Positions 1-6,845 of a stretch of 12,318 nt of DNA are shown here, piece by piece; the stretch's first letter is position 1; each line of letters begins with the position of its first letter. The stretch is from the NCBI GenBank assembly GCA_947643685.1, contig CANRXD010000016.1:1-12318 (forward strand), written 5' to 3'. The notes beneath the pieces were generated by a model. The model was not told the origin of the DNA and did no database searches. It worked only from the letters and a program-made list of their open reading frames with translations. The stretch is from an uncultured Clostridium sp. GTDB taxonomy: Bacteria > Bacillota > Clostridia > Lachnospirales > Lachnospiraceae. The position numbers were made by a program, and so were the translations under genes.

Positions 1-52
1 TTCTTGAGTCGGAATCGTAAACCGGGGGAATCGGATGTATCACCTGTTCCAT
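1..52 (-). CDS. DNA-deoxyinosine (hypoxanthine/uracil) glycosylase-like protein, N-terminal fragment
   Basis: Only the first 17 codons lie in the window; the gene continues leftward past position 1. The start ATG (52-50, minus strand) has a strong GGAAGGAGG ribosome binding site ending 10 bases upstream. The peptide begins MEQVIHPIPPVYDSDSR. The H-P-x-P-P-V-Y-D-x-x-S-R pattern is what I remember at the start of the DNA-deoxyinosine glycosylase branch of the uracil-DNA glycosylase superfamily, which removes deaminated bases from DNA. That assignment rests on a short N-terminal signature only; the catalytic region is outside the window. It is divergent from ftsH with its own promoter. Confidence 0.5.
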   Translation of the reverse strand, partial: MEQVIHPIPPVYDSDSR

Positions 53-88
53 GACAGTATGGCCTCCTTCCATTCATATTTCCCATAT

Positions 89-117
89 AGTATGACAAAA
101 AAGAGAGATTTTGTCAA
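89..117 (-). promoter_or_regulatory. Sigma-A promoter for the leftward glycosylase-like gene
   Basis: On the minus strand TTGACA (117-112) is a perfect -35 box. It is followed after 17 bases by CATACT (94-89); a TACTAT alternative sits two bases further on. The start codon lies about 37 bases downstream. The -35 box is 28 bases from the -35 box of the divergent ftsH promoter, so the two polymerases would bind back to back. Confidence 0.6.
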
Positions 118-145
118 AGAAAAAACAAATTTTATACTTTTTTTA

Positions 146-174
146 TTGCCATATGGGGAAACTCAAACTATAAT
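146..174 (+). promoter_or_regulatory. Sigma-A promoter for ftsH
   Basis: TTGCCA (146-151) and a perfect TATAAT (169-174) are separated by exactly 17 bases. Transcription should start near 181, giving a leader of about 74 bases before the ftsH ATG. No heat-shock CIRCE element (TTAGCACTC-type inverted repeat) was seen in 53-254. Confidence 0.75.
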
Positions 175-254
175 AAATAGGTGCTGTTAAATCATGGAAA
201 TTCGTATTCTGATCATGGTTTTCCGGTATATGAGATAGAATTGGAGAAGTATTT

Positions 255-2285
255 ATGGATAACAACAATCAAAACAGGAATAATGGAAAAAAACCGAATA
301 GCCAGAATATCGGCATTATGGTTCTGATCCTTATGATTACTCTGGGTGTTGTCAGCATGATGAACTCGGCGCTGAAAAAAAATCAGACTCAGGAACTGGG
401 ATATGAGGAGTTTGTTCAGATGGTGGAGGACGGGGAGGTGGATACAATCCGCTTTTCCGGCAACAGAATTCTTATTACTCCCAAGACTTCTTCTACAAAA
501 TACTCCAGACTGATTCAGTATTACACGGTCCGGGTTCAGGACGCGAAGGTGACGGACCGGCTGCTGGAAAAGGATGTGCATATTCTGGGAGAGGATACCA
601 GTGCCGGAGCCAGTATCTTAAGCTTTATTATGGGCTGGGTGCTGCCGTCAGTGTTAATGATCGGGCTTTTGTATCTTATGTTCAGCCGCATGGGAGGCGG
701 AGGCGGCCTTATGGGGGTTGGGAAGAGCAATGCCAAGGTTTATGTGCAGAAGGAAACAGGCGTGACCTTTACGGATGTAGCCGGAGAGGATGAAGCCAAA
801 GAGTCTCTGGTTGAAATTGTGGACTTTTTGCACAATCCACAGAAATATACAAAGATCGGGGCAAAACTCCCCAAAGGAGCTCTTCTGGTGGGGCCTCCCG
901 GTACAGGAAAAACGCTGCTTGCCAGGGCCGTTGCAGGTGAGGCCCATGTGCCTTTTTACTCCCTGTCCGGTTCTGATTTTGTGGAGATGTTTGTGGGGGT
1001 GGGCGCGTCACGTGTCCGCGACCTGTTTAAGCAGGCCCAGCAGTCGGCGCCCTGTATTATTTTCATTGATGAAATTGATGCCATCGGACGAAGCCGTGAC
1101 TCCAGATTTGGCGGAAATGACGAGAGGGAGCAGACGTTAAATCAGCTTCTGTCGGAGATGGACGGGTTCGATTCTTCCAAAGGACTTCTGGTGATGGCTG
1201 CGACGAACCGCCCGGAAATCCTGGATCCGGCTCTTTTAAGGCCGGGGCGTTTTGACCGCCGCGTGATTGTGGATAAGCCGGATTTAAAGGGCCGCGTGAA
1301 TATTTTAAAAGTACATTCCAAGGATGTCCGTCTGGATGAAACCGTGGATTTTGAGGAAATTGCCCTGGCAACCTCCGGCGCTGTCGGTGCCGATCTTGCC
1401 AATATGATGAACGAGGCAGCCATCAATGCCGTAAAGCATGGAAGGCAGGCTGTGGCTCAGAGCGACCTGTTCGAGGCTGTGGAGCTTGTTCTGGTGGGTA
1501 AGGAAAAGAAAGACAGGATTCTAAGTAAGGAGGAGAGGCGGATTGTCTCCTACCATGAGGTGGGCCATGCCCTTGTGACTGCTCTCCAGAAGGACGCAGA
1601 GCCAGTACAGAAAATTACAATCGTGCCCCGTACCATGGGTGCTCTGGGATATGTGATGCAGGTTCCGGAGGAGGAGAAATTCTTAAATACGAAAAAAGAA
1701 CTGGAGGCCATGCTGGTGGTTTCCCTTGCGGGTCGTGCCGCCGAGGAAATTGTGTTTGAAACTGTGACCACAGGAGCTGCCAATGATATCGAGCATGCCA
1801 CAAAGATTGCCAGAGCTATGGTGACTCAGTATGGTATGTCGGAGAAATTTGGCCTGATGGGGCTTGCTACCCAGGAAAATCAGTATCTGACAGGGCGGAC
1901 TGTGCTAAACTGCGGAGATGCAACAGCGGCTGACATTGACGTGGAAGTCATGAAGATGCTGAAGGAGGCATATGAAGAGGCAAAGAGGCTGCTTGGGGAA
2001 AACCGGGATGCCCTGGATCAGATTGCCGATTTCCTCATTGAAAAAGAGACAATTACCGGAAAGGAATTTATGCGTATTTTCCGCAAGGTAAAGGGAATTC
2101 CGGAGCCGGAGGAGGAATCGCAGGAAGAAAAGAGCCGCATGGGAGCCAGAGAGCCGGAAGCCGGAAAGCCGGAAAACGGAGCATCGGAAGCTGGAAAGGC
2201 GGGGAGCGAAGAGCCGGAAGCACAAAGACCGGAGAGCGAAGCACCGGAAACCGGAAAGCCAGGGAGTGAAGGTTCGGAAGCCTGA
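255..2285 (+). CDS. ftsH: ATP-dependent zinc metalloprotease FtsH
   Basis: Membrane-anchored AAA+ protease that extracts and degrades membrane and short-lived cytoplasmic proteins, acting as a hexamer (family knowledge). The 676-residue product shows two membrane segments (about 19-36 and 121-143) flanking a short extracytoplasmic domain, then a glycine-rich linker. Walker A GPPGTGKT is at 213-220 and Walker B IIFIDEID at 268-275. The second region of homology starts at N318 with arginine fingers R332 and R335. The M41 zinc site HEVGH is at 434-438, with the third ligand D511 in GAANDI. The start has GGAGAAG at a usual distance. All catalytic residues are present. Its sequence diverges somewhat from the classical FtsH (for example [14 protein letters not shown] in the AAA lid), so it may be a second FtsH paralogue. 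The last 43 residues are a decapeptide repeat ending at a stop inside a repeat unit. Confidence 0.97.
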   Translation: MDNNNQNRNNGKKPNSQNIGIMVLILMITLGVVSMMNSALKKNQTQELGYEEFVQMVEDGEVDTIRFSGNRILITPKTSSTKYSRLIQYYTVRVQDAKVTDRLLEKDVHILGEDTSAGASILSFIMGWVLPSVLMIGLLYLMFSRMGGGGGLMGVGKSNAKVYVQKETGVTFTDVAGEDEAKESLVEIVDFLHNPQKYTKIGAKLPKGALLVGPPGTGKTLLARAVAGEAHVPFYSLSGSDFVEMFVGVGASRVRDLFKQAQQSAPCIIFIDEIDAIGRSRDSRFGGNDEREQTLNQLLSEMDGFDSSKGLLVMAATNRPEILDPALLRPGRFDRRVIVDKPDLKGRVNILKVHSKDVRLDETVDFEEIALATSGAVGADLANMMNEAAINAVKHGRQAVAQSDLFEAVELVLVGKEKKDRILSKEERRIVSYHEVGHALVTALQKDAEPVQKITIVPRTMGALGYVMQVPEEEKFLNTKKELEAMLVVSLAGRAAEEIVFETVTTGAANDIEHATKIARAMVTQYGMSEKFGLMGLATQENQYLTGRTVLNCGDATAADIDVEVMKMLKEAYEEAKRLLGENRDALDQIADFLIEKETITGKEFMRIFRKVKGIPEPEEESQEEKSRMGAREPEAGKPENGASEAGKAGSEEPEAQRPESEAPETGKPGSEGSEA

Positions 2286-2333
2286 GAGTCTGAGAGCCGG
2301 AGAACAGAGCACCGAAAAATGGAAGGAGCTTTT
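2154..2333 (+). repeat. 30-base tandem repeat encoding the FtsH C-terminal tail
   Basis: From 2154 the coding sequence falls into 30-base units giving ten-residue repeats: [40 protein letters not shown], then SEA and the TGA stop (2283-2285). A fifth unit (2274-2303) thus contains the stop, and repeat-like sequence (GAG AGC CGG AGA ACA GAG) continues to about 2310, with a decayed sixth unit up to the next gene's ribosome binding site. The tail is Pro/Glu/Gly/Ala/Ser-rich and predicted to be disordered. Units are diverged, so this is an old array. Confidence 0.7.
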
Positions 2334-2335
2334 TT

Positions 2336-4111
2336 GTGAGAAGGAAGATTTTATGGCTGTTGGCAGTTGTCTTGGGAAGCCTGGTGCTGGCTGGATGTAA
2401 AAACGTACAGGAGCCTAAAATGGATGGTGACGCTTTCGGAAAGACGGTGGTCTGGGATCCGGGGGCCTATGAAAATCTGGAGGTCCTGACACTGGATGAA
2501 AATAATGAGGTGAAGGTGTATCCATGCCAGTCAGAGGAAAATCTTAAGGAAACCATTGAGCTTCTGGCTGGGATGGACGATATCACAGTGGTCCAGCCCA
2601 ACTATTCTTATGAAAATCAGGCCCTCGGGATCAATGATGCCTCTGCGAAGGAGCAGTGGGCGCTGGAAAATGACGGCTCTTTTTCCATTGAGGAGGAGAA
2701 AAACAGATATCCGGTTTATGATGATCCGTTTGGAAAACCTTCGGCTCCGGGAACCTGGCGGGGATACGCGAAAAAGGCCGACCTGGTTGGAATCCTTGTG
2801 GAATTAGAGGAAAAGCAGGCGGTGGCCGGCATTGATATTAACATTGCCGGGGCCTGGGAGAAATACGGAAACGGCACCCATGACACCATTGTGGCCATGA
2901 TTGATACGGGAATTGATACGGGCCATGAAGATCTGGCCCAGGCCATATGGGTCAATGCAGATGAGATTCCGGGAAATGGGATTGATGATGACGGGAACGG
3001 ATATGTGGACGACGTGAATGGTTGGAATTTCTATGATAATACCAATCAGGTCTTTACCGGTGATGGAGACAGCCATGGAACCCATGGGGCCGGAACCATC
3101 CGGGCAGGTGTGGGAAACGGACTGGGGATTGCAGGGATTGTTCCCGGGGACCGTGTTCGTGTCATGCCTGTCAAGGCCCTCGGCGGCTCCTCGGGCGGCG
3201 GCAATACAGCCGATTTAATCCGTGCTATTCGCTATGCCCAGGACAATGGGGCTGTAATCTGTAATTTAAGCCTTACCTCCACCACCAATGACAGGGCTCT
3301 GTATCAGGCCATGGCAGGCTCCAGTATGCTTTTTGTGGCGGCAGCGGGAAATGGGGATCCGATGACAGGAAAGGGACTTGATATTGATGAAGTCCCGTTT
3401 TATCCGGCAGCCTATGATCTGGATAATCTGATTTCCGTAGCTAATATTACCTGTGACGGAAGTCTCCACAGGAGTTCCAATTATGGAAAAACCACTGTGG
3501 ATCTGGCAGCGCCGGGAACTTATATTTTAAGTACCACCCCTGGAAATTCATACAGCTACATGTCCGGAACCTCCATGGCAGCGCCTATGGTAACCGGAGC
3601 GGCGGCCATGGTGTATTCGTATTTTGAGGGGATCAGTGTGGCTGATGTGAAGGAGATTCTCCTGTCGACGGCGACGCCGTTAGAAGGCCTTGCAGATAAG
3701 ACTGTGACCGGGGGCATGCTAAATGTGGGGGCAGCTGTTTCCTACGACATCGGAGCTCTTTCGAGGACCGGTTTCCAGAATGGGGGAAGTGCTCCGGAAA
3801 GCGGAACGGCACCCTATATCGAAGCCAGAACAAGGAGCGGCCGGAATGGCATGCTTCTGACAGTTCGTGTGGTTGATGTGGATGGCGATCTGGATGCTCT
3901 CTGCTATGCAGAGGGAGAGTATACCTGTGAGGAGTTTAACGGAGGAGATATTGCCAGTGTTCCCTTTGAAGTGAACGGGCAGGATACGGCCACTTTCCGC
4001 ATTGACCATGCGGGAACCTATACGTTTTATGCCAGAGATAAAATGGGAAATGCCAGCGTGTATGTGGCAAAATTTGCGAATATGAGTGATGGTCCGGGGG
4101 CTTTAGACTAA
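2336..4111 (+). CDS. S8 family (subtilisin-like) serine protease, lipoprotein
   Basis: Exported serine endopeptidase of 591 residues. It starts at GTG with AAGGAG seven bases upstream. The N-terminus MRRKILWLLAVVLGSLVLAGC is a signal peptide with lipobox L18-A-G-C21, so the protein should be lipid-anchored outside the membrane. Residues about 48-93 look like an I9-type inhibitory propeptide (ending VVQPNYSYE), followed by QWALENDG at 107-114, typical of the start of the mature domain. The catalytic triad is D190 (MIDTGID), H247 (SHGTHGAG) and S413 (SGTSMAAP), with oxyanion Asn339 (AAGNG). An Asp-rich loop at 214-226 (NGIDDDGNGYVDD) is probably a calcium site. Residues about 490-585 form a beta-rich, Ig-like C-terminal domain of unassigned family. 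It lies 50 bases after ftsH with no terminator between, so the two are probably cotranscribed. Physiological substrates are unknown. Confidence 0.92.
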   Translation: MRRKILWLLAVVLGSLVLAGCKNVQEPKMDGDAFGKTVVWDPGAYENLEVLTLDENNEVKVYPCQSEENLKETIELLAGMDDITVVQPNYSYENQALGINDASAKEQWALENDGSFSIEEEKNRYPVYDDPFGKPSAPGTWRGYAKKADLVGILVELEEKQAVAGIDINIAGAWEKYGNGTHDTIVAMIDTGIDTGHEDLAQAIWVNADEIPGNGIDDDGNGYVDDVNGWNFYDNTNQVFTGDGDSHGTHGAGTIRAGVGNGLGIAGIVPGDRVRVMPVKALGGSSGGGNTADLIRAIRYAQDNGAVICNLSLTSTTNDRALYQAMAGSSMLFVAAAGNGDPMTGKGLDIDEVPFYPAAYDLDNLISVANITCDGSLHRSSNYGKTTVDLAAPGTYILSTTPGNSYSYMSGTSMAAPMVTGAAAMVYSYFEGISVADVKEILLSTATPLEGLADKTVTGGMLNVGAAVSYDIGALSRTGFQNGGSAPESGTAPYIEARTRSGRNGMLLTVRVVDVDGDLDALCYAEGEYTCEEFNGGDIASVPFEVNGQDTATFRIDHAGTYTFYARDKMGNASVYVAKFANMSDGPGALD

Positions 4112-4112
4112 G

Positions 4113-4139
4113 AAAAAAGCATCGGGCGTTGGCCCGATG
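4113..4139 (-). terminator. Intrinsic terminator of ilvE
   Basis: Read leftward, CATCGGGC / loop CAAC / GCCCGATG (4139-4120) forms a perfect 8-bp GC-rich stem with a 4-base loop, followed by C and then T6 (4118-4113). This is a textbook Rho-independent terminator for the leftward ilvE transcript. Rightward there is no U-run after the hairpin, so it would serve the protease operon poorly. Confidence 0.85.
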
Positions 4140-4140
4140 T

Positions 4141-4201
4141 GGAAAACCGGACGAAAACTGCCTTACAAGCAAGCTTGACATCTGTTTGCGTTCGGTTTTC
4201 C
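4141..4201. repeat. Long inverted repeat between convergent genes
   Basis: GGAAAACCGGACG (4141-4153) pairs with CGTTCGGTTTTCC (4189-4201) over 13 positions with a single G-U pair. The 35-base loop itself contains a small CAAG/CTTG hairpin. It directly abuts the ilvE terminator and lies 29 bases after the protease stop codon. It may help stop rightward transcription or protect 3' ends, but there is no U-run outside the stem in either direction, so its role is uncertain. Confidence 0.6.
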
Positions 4202-4220
4202 CCGCCCCGTGAACGGTATA

Positions 4221-5246
4221 TTATTTGATTACATGAATCCAGCCTTCCGGCGCTTCGATATGGCCCATCTGGATTCCGGTTAAGGTATCGTACAGCTTTT
4301 GGGTAACCGGGCCCATTTTTTCCATACCGCTGGGGAAGCAGATTTCTTTACCGTGGTCCACGATTTTTCCAACCGGAGAGACAACGGCTGCGGTTCCGCA
4401 GAGACCGCATTCAGCGAAATCTTTTACTTCCTCGAAGGGAACCGGACGCTCCTCTGCCTTTAAGCCAAGACAGTGCTCGGCAACGTAGAGGATGGAACGG
4501 CGGGTGATGGACGGTAAAATGCTGTCAGACTTGGGAGTTACAACGGTGTTGTCCTTTGTTACGAAGATAAAGTTGGCACCGCCGGTTTCTTCCACATAGG
4601 TTCTTGTGGCAGCATCCAGATACATGTTCTCATCAAAGCCCTGGTTGTGGGCGTCAACAATTGCGTGTAAGCTCATGGCGTAGTTTAAGCCTGCTTTTAC
4701 ATGTCCGGTTCCGTGGGGGGCGGCGCGGTCAAAGTCGCAGACGCGGATGGTAATGGGCTTTGCGCCATCTTTAAAATAGGGGCCGACTGGTGTTACAAAT
4801 GCTCGGAACTGGTATTCTGTCGCGGGCTTAACACCGATAACCGGATTGGTTCCAAATAAGAACGGACGAATATAGAGGGTTGCCCCGGAGCCGTAGGGCG
4901 GGACGAAATCGGCATTGGCCGCCACCAGTTTTGTGATTGCATCAAGGAAGCGCTCTTTGGAAAAAGGCGGCATTTCCAGTCTCTTTGCAGAATTAATCAT
5001 GCGCTCGGCATTTAAGTCGGGACGGAAGGTGACAATATGTCCGTCTTCTGTTGTATAGGCTTTTAATCCCTCAAAACATGTCTGAGCGTACTGGAACACG
5101 CAGGCACATTCGCTCAGTGTAATCGTGTCTTCTGTGGTGAGGGTGCCTTCATCCCATGCACCATTTTTATAGTTGGAAACATATCGATAGTCGGTTTTGA
5201 TATAGCCAAATCCAAGATTTGCCCAGTCGATATTCTGCTTTCCCAT
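4221..5246 (-). CDS. ilvE: Branched-chain amino acid aminotransferase (class IV, PLP)
   Basis: Transfers the amino group between leucine, isoleucine or valine and 2-oxoglutarate: the last step of their synthesis and the first of their breakdown, in the cytoplasm. The 341-residue product has the usual length of the larger (mitochondrial/Bacillus-type) BCAT group. PLP lysine is K184 in GHVKAGLNYA. YVEETGGANFIF at about 217-228 is the fold-type IV cofactor-binding segment, and the substrate-side loop GLCGTAAVVSPVG is at 281-293. The CxxC redox pair of human BCAT is replaced here by A-V-V-S, although C280 and C283 lie just before. The start is placed at 5246 because GGAGG sits 8 bases upstream and the protein there begins MGKQNIDWANLGFGY, as family members do. 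The frame stays open upstream to 5384, but that part is leader RNA. It has its own promoter and terminator, so it is monocistronic. Confidence 0.96.
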   Translation of the reverse strand: MGKQNIDWANLGFGYIKTDYRYVSNYKNGAWDEGTLTTEDTITLSECACVFQYAQTCFEGLKAYTTEDGHIVTFRPDLNAERMINSAKRLEMPPFSKERFLDAITKLVAANADFVPPYGSGATLYIRPFLFGTNPVIGVKPATEYQFRAFVTPVGPYFKDGAKPITIRVCDFDRAAPHGTGHVKAGLNYAMSLHAIVDAHNQGFDENMYLDAATRTYVEETGGANFIFVTKDNTVVTPKSDSILPSITRRSILYVAEHCLGLKAEERPVPFEEVKDFAECGLCGTAAVVSPVGKIVDHGKEICFPSGMEKMGPVTQKLYDTLTGIQMGHIEAPEGWIHVIK

Positions 5247-5443
5247 AACAATCTCCTCCATTCTGCCGTTTTCCGGCAACATATTTTTCTGCGTAAAGGG
5301 GTATCGTGCAGCAGCTTCGACAGGTCTGCGTGTTCCCGCGTCTGAGCGTACAAAAAACGCAGTGGTCGCGGGCATACAACTCATCGCGAGGCAATTCGAA
5401 ACGGCTGTATATCATAACAGTTCAGGGATTATCGGAGCTGTTG
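5247..5443 (-). ncRNA. Structured 5' leader of ilvE (candidate regulatory RNA)
   Basis: About 197 bases separate the predicted ilvE transcription start from its ATG, long for a simple leader. Read leftward, several pairings are visible. AGGCAA (5446-5441) can pair with TTGCCT (5394-5389). CCCGCG (5372-5367) pairs with CGCGGG (5340-5335), enclosing GCGT/ACGC. CTGCGT (5362-5357) could instead pair with ACGCAG at 5331-5326 or 5294-5289. A small hairpin TGCCG/CGGCA (5278-5264) sits just before the ribosome binding site, and GTTGCC (5280-5275), which overlaps it, could pair back to GGCAAC (5445-5440). Competing pairings suggest a switch or attenuator. I do not recognise it as a T-box (no GGGTGGNACC core) or as a known riboswitch, and there is no terminator hairpin with a U-run. 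All pairings were read by eye, and the outermost bases may lie before the start site. Confidence 0.4.
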
Positions 5444-5449
5444 CCTATC

Positions 5450-5478
5450 ATTATAAATACTTCTTTTTTATACTGCAA
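5450..5478 (-). promoter_or_regulatory. Sigma-A promoter for ilvE
   Basis: On the minus strand TTGCAG (5478-5473) is followed after exactly 17 bases by a perfect TATAAT (5455-5450). Transcription should start near 5443, roughly 197 bases upstream of the ilvE start codon. Confidence 0.75.
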
Positions 5479-5528
5479 GCTCTTTATGGAAAAAAGATGA
5501 AAAAAATCTATGAAAAATGGGAAATAAA

Positions 5529-5542
5529 TGATATAATATAAT
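5529..5542 (+). promoter_or_regulatory. Extended -10 promoter for the MFS gene
   Basis: TGATATAAT (5529-5537) is an extended -10 element, and a second TATAAT overlaps it at 5537-5542. No good -35 box is found at the right distance, consistent with an extended -10 or activator-dependent promoter. The transcript would begin at about 5544-5549, inside an inverted repeat. Confidence 0.55.
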
Positions 5543-5544
5543 TA

Positions 5545-5567
5545 CAGGTTATATTCGATATTACCTG
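5545..5567. promoter_or_regulatory. Inverted repeat at the MFS transcription start (candidate operator)
   Basis: CAGGTTATAT (5545-5554), a TCG spacer and ATATTACCTG (5558-5567) form a 10-base dyad with one mismatch. It begins three bases after the -10 box, the classic position for a repressor site. It could also fold as a weak hairpin in the leader. The cognate regulator is not known; the LysR gene at 6817-7698 is one candidate. Confidence 0.45.
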
Positions 5568-5591
5568 AAGGAAAGAAAGAGGGCAGGCAGG

Positions 5592-6845
5592 ATGACTATG
5601 GGAAAAAAGTTCCATTATGCCTGGCTGATTCTTGCGGGATGCTGTATCCTGCAGGGAGCCAGTCTGGGTCTTATTAATAACTGTGCGGGAGTGTTTTATT
5701 CTCCGGTGTGTGAAGAGCTGGGGTTCGAGATGGGGGGATTCGCTTTTTACAGGACACTGTTTGCCATAAGCTCTGCCCTGGCCCTGCCGTTTGTGGCGAA
5801 GAGCTTTCGTGAAATGGATGTACGGATAGTTATCAGTGTGGCGGCTGTGGTGTTCGGCGGCTGCAACGTGGCCATGGGGACCTTTCATAAGCTGTGGCAG
5901 TGGTATGCGGCCGGACTGATTCAGGGAACGGCCTCTTCCTTTTTGTGTATGCTCCCGGCACCGATTCTCTTAGGAAACTGGTTCCAAAAAAAAACGGGAA
6001 CAGCCGTGGGAATTTCGGCAGCCTTTTCCGGACTGATTGGGATGTTTGGGAGCAGCGGTCTGGGAATTTCCATACCTGCTTTTGGGTGGCGGGCCAGCTA
6101 CATGATTACAGGAATTATCAGCATGGCGTTGATTCTTCCGGTTTCCATTTTTATTCTGCGCTATGGTCCGGAAGATAAGAATATGAAGCCATATGGGGCA
6201 GAAAAAGAGGCACCGGGAAAAAACCACTCCGAAAACGGGAGAGGAAGCCGGGAAGCCATGGGGCTTTTTACATTTTTAAAACAGCCTGTCTTTTATATGG
6301 CCCTGATTGCCTATGCCTGCTGTATTGCCAGTTCGTACATGAATATGTTTTTAACCTCCAGCGGCCTGGCTTCGGGGCTTCCCATGGCCCTGGCTGCCAT
6401 GATGACCACTCTGGCCCTGTTTGGGAACATGTTCAGCAAGCTGTTTTTGGGAAAGGCCAGCGATACTTATGGAGTTATAAAAACCTTTGTGTGTTCAGCG
6501 ATAATAGCGATGGGAGGGCATTTCCTGCTTTTGACCGGGATGACGGAGAGCGTGATGGCCGGGGCGCTTCTCTTTGGCATTACATTTCCGCTGTCTTCGG
6601 TGATGATGCCGCTTTTTTGCCGCCTGTTCTGGAAAGGGGAGACTTATGGAGCCGCTTATTCCTATGTATCCATGTTCGGAACACTTCTGGCATCTCCGTT
6701 TTATACGGTGTTTGGACGGGTTTACGATATGACAGGGAGCTATCACCTGACCATTATTGTGAGTGCTGGTCTTGTTTTTCTGGCCCTGCTTTTGGCGGGG
6801 GCGGGAAAAACGCAGGTCAGTTCACAGTCTTTGCCAGCTGAATAA
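5592..6845 (+). CDS. Major facilitator superfamily transporter
   Basis: Inner-membrane secondary carrier of 417 residues with the twelve-helix layout of the MFS: six hydrophobic segments, a charged central loop at about 191-224, and six more. GNWFQKKTGTAVGIS (128-142) resembles the NWF-x(3)-G-x-A-x-G-I motif of the oxalate/formate antiporter and monocarboxylate-like group. GKASDTYG (287-294) is the second-half copy of the MFS G-x(3)-D motif. An anionic carboxylate or 2-oxo acid substrate would fit the group, but the substrate cannot be read from sequence. Start 5592 has GAGG nine bases upstream; a second ATG at 5598 is equally usable. It is divergent from ilvE, and its last 29 bases overlap the end of the leftward LysR gene. 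Confidence 0.9.
   Translation: MTMGKKFHYAWLILAGCCILQGASLGLINNCAGVFYSPVCEELGFEMGGFAFYRTLFAISSALALPFVAKSFREMDVRIVISVAAVVFGGCNVAMGTFHKLWQWYAAGLIQGTASSFLCMLPAPILLGNWFQKKTGTAVGISAAFSGLIGMFGSSGLGISIPAFGWRASYMITGIISMALILPVSIFILRYGPEDKNMKPYGAEKEAPGKNHSENGRGSREAMGLFTFLKQPVFYMALIAYACCIASSYMNMFLTSSGLASGLPMALAAMMTTLALFGNMFSKLFLGKASDTYGVIKTFVCSAIIAMGGHFLLLTGMTESVMAGALLFGITFPLSSVMMPLFCRLFWKGETYGAAYSYVSMFGTLLASPFYTVFGRVYDMTGSYHLTIIVSAGLVFLALLLAGAGKTQVSSQSLPAE

Noticed and set aside
53..254. CIRCE or other heat-shock operator before ftsH
   Set aside because: Only an ordinary promoter pair and a short direct ATCATGG repeat (about 191 and 213) are visible; no extended inverted repeat was found.
280..283. CxxC redox switch in IlvE (C280-G-L-C283, protein residues)
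   Set aside because: Alignment by eye places these cysteines before the position of the human BCAT CxxC, which here reads A-V-V-S, so equivalence is not supported.
1905..2312. 135-codon minus-strand frame rich in LSGFR repeats opposite the FtsH tail
   Set aside because: It is the shadow of the 30-base tandem repeats on the other strand; no ribosome binding site and it runs against the clear ftsH gene.
5247..5384. In-frame 46-residue N-terminal extension of IlvE (start at 5384)
   Set aside because: The GGAGG site eight bases before 5246 and the family-typical MGKQNIDWANLGFGY start favour 5246; the upstream part has an untypical composition and lies in a structured leader.
5167..5415. Cysteine-rich 82-codon frame in the ilvE leader as a leader peptide (minus strand)
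   Set aside because: No ribosome binding site at 5415, and it runs far into ilvE in the wrong frame. It has no run of Leu, Ile or Val codons as expected of a branched-chain attenuator peptide.
5247..5443. T-box riboswitch before ilvE
   Set aside because: No GGGTGGNACCGCG-like antiterminator core and no terminator with a U-run were found in the leader.
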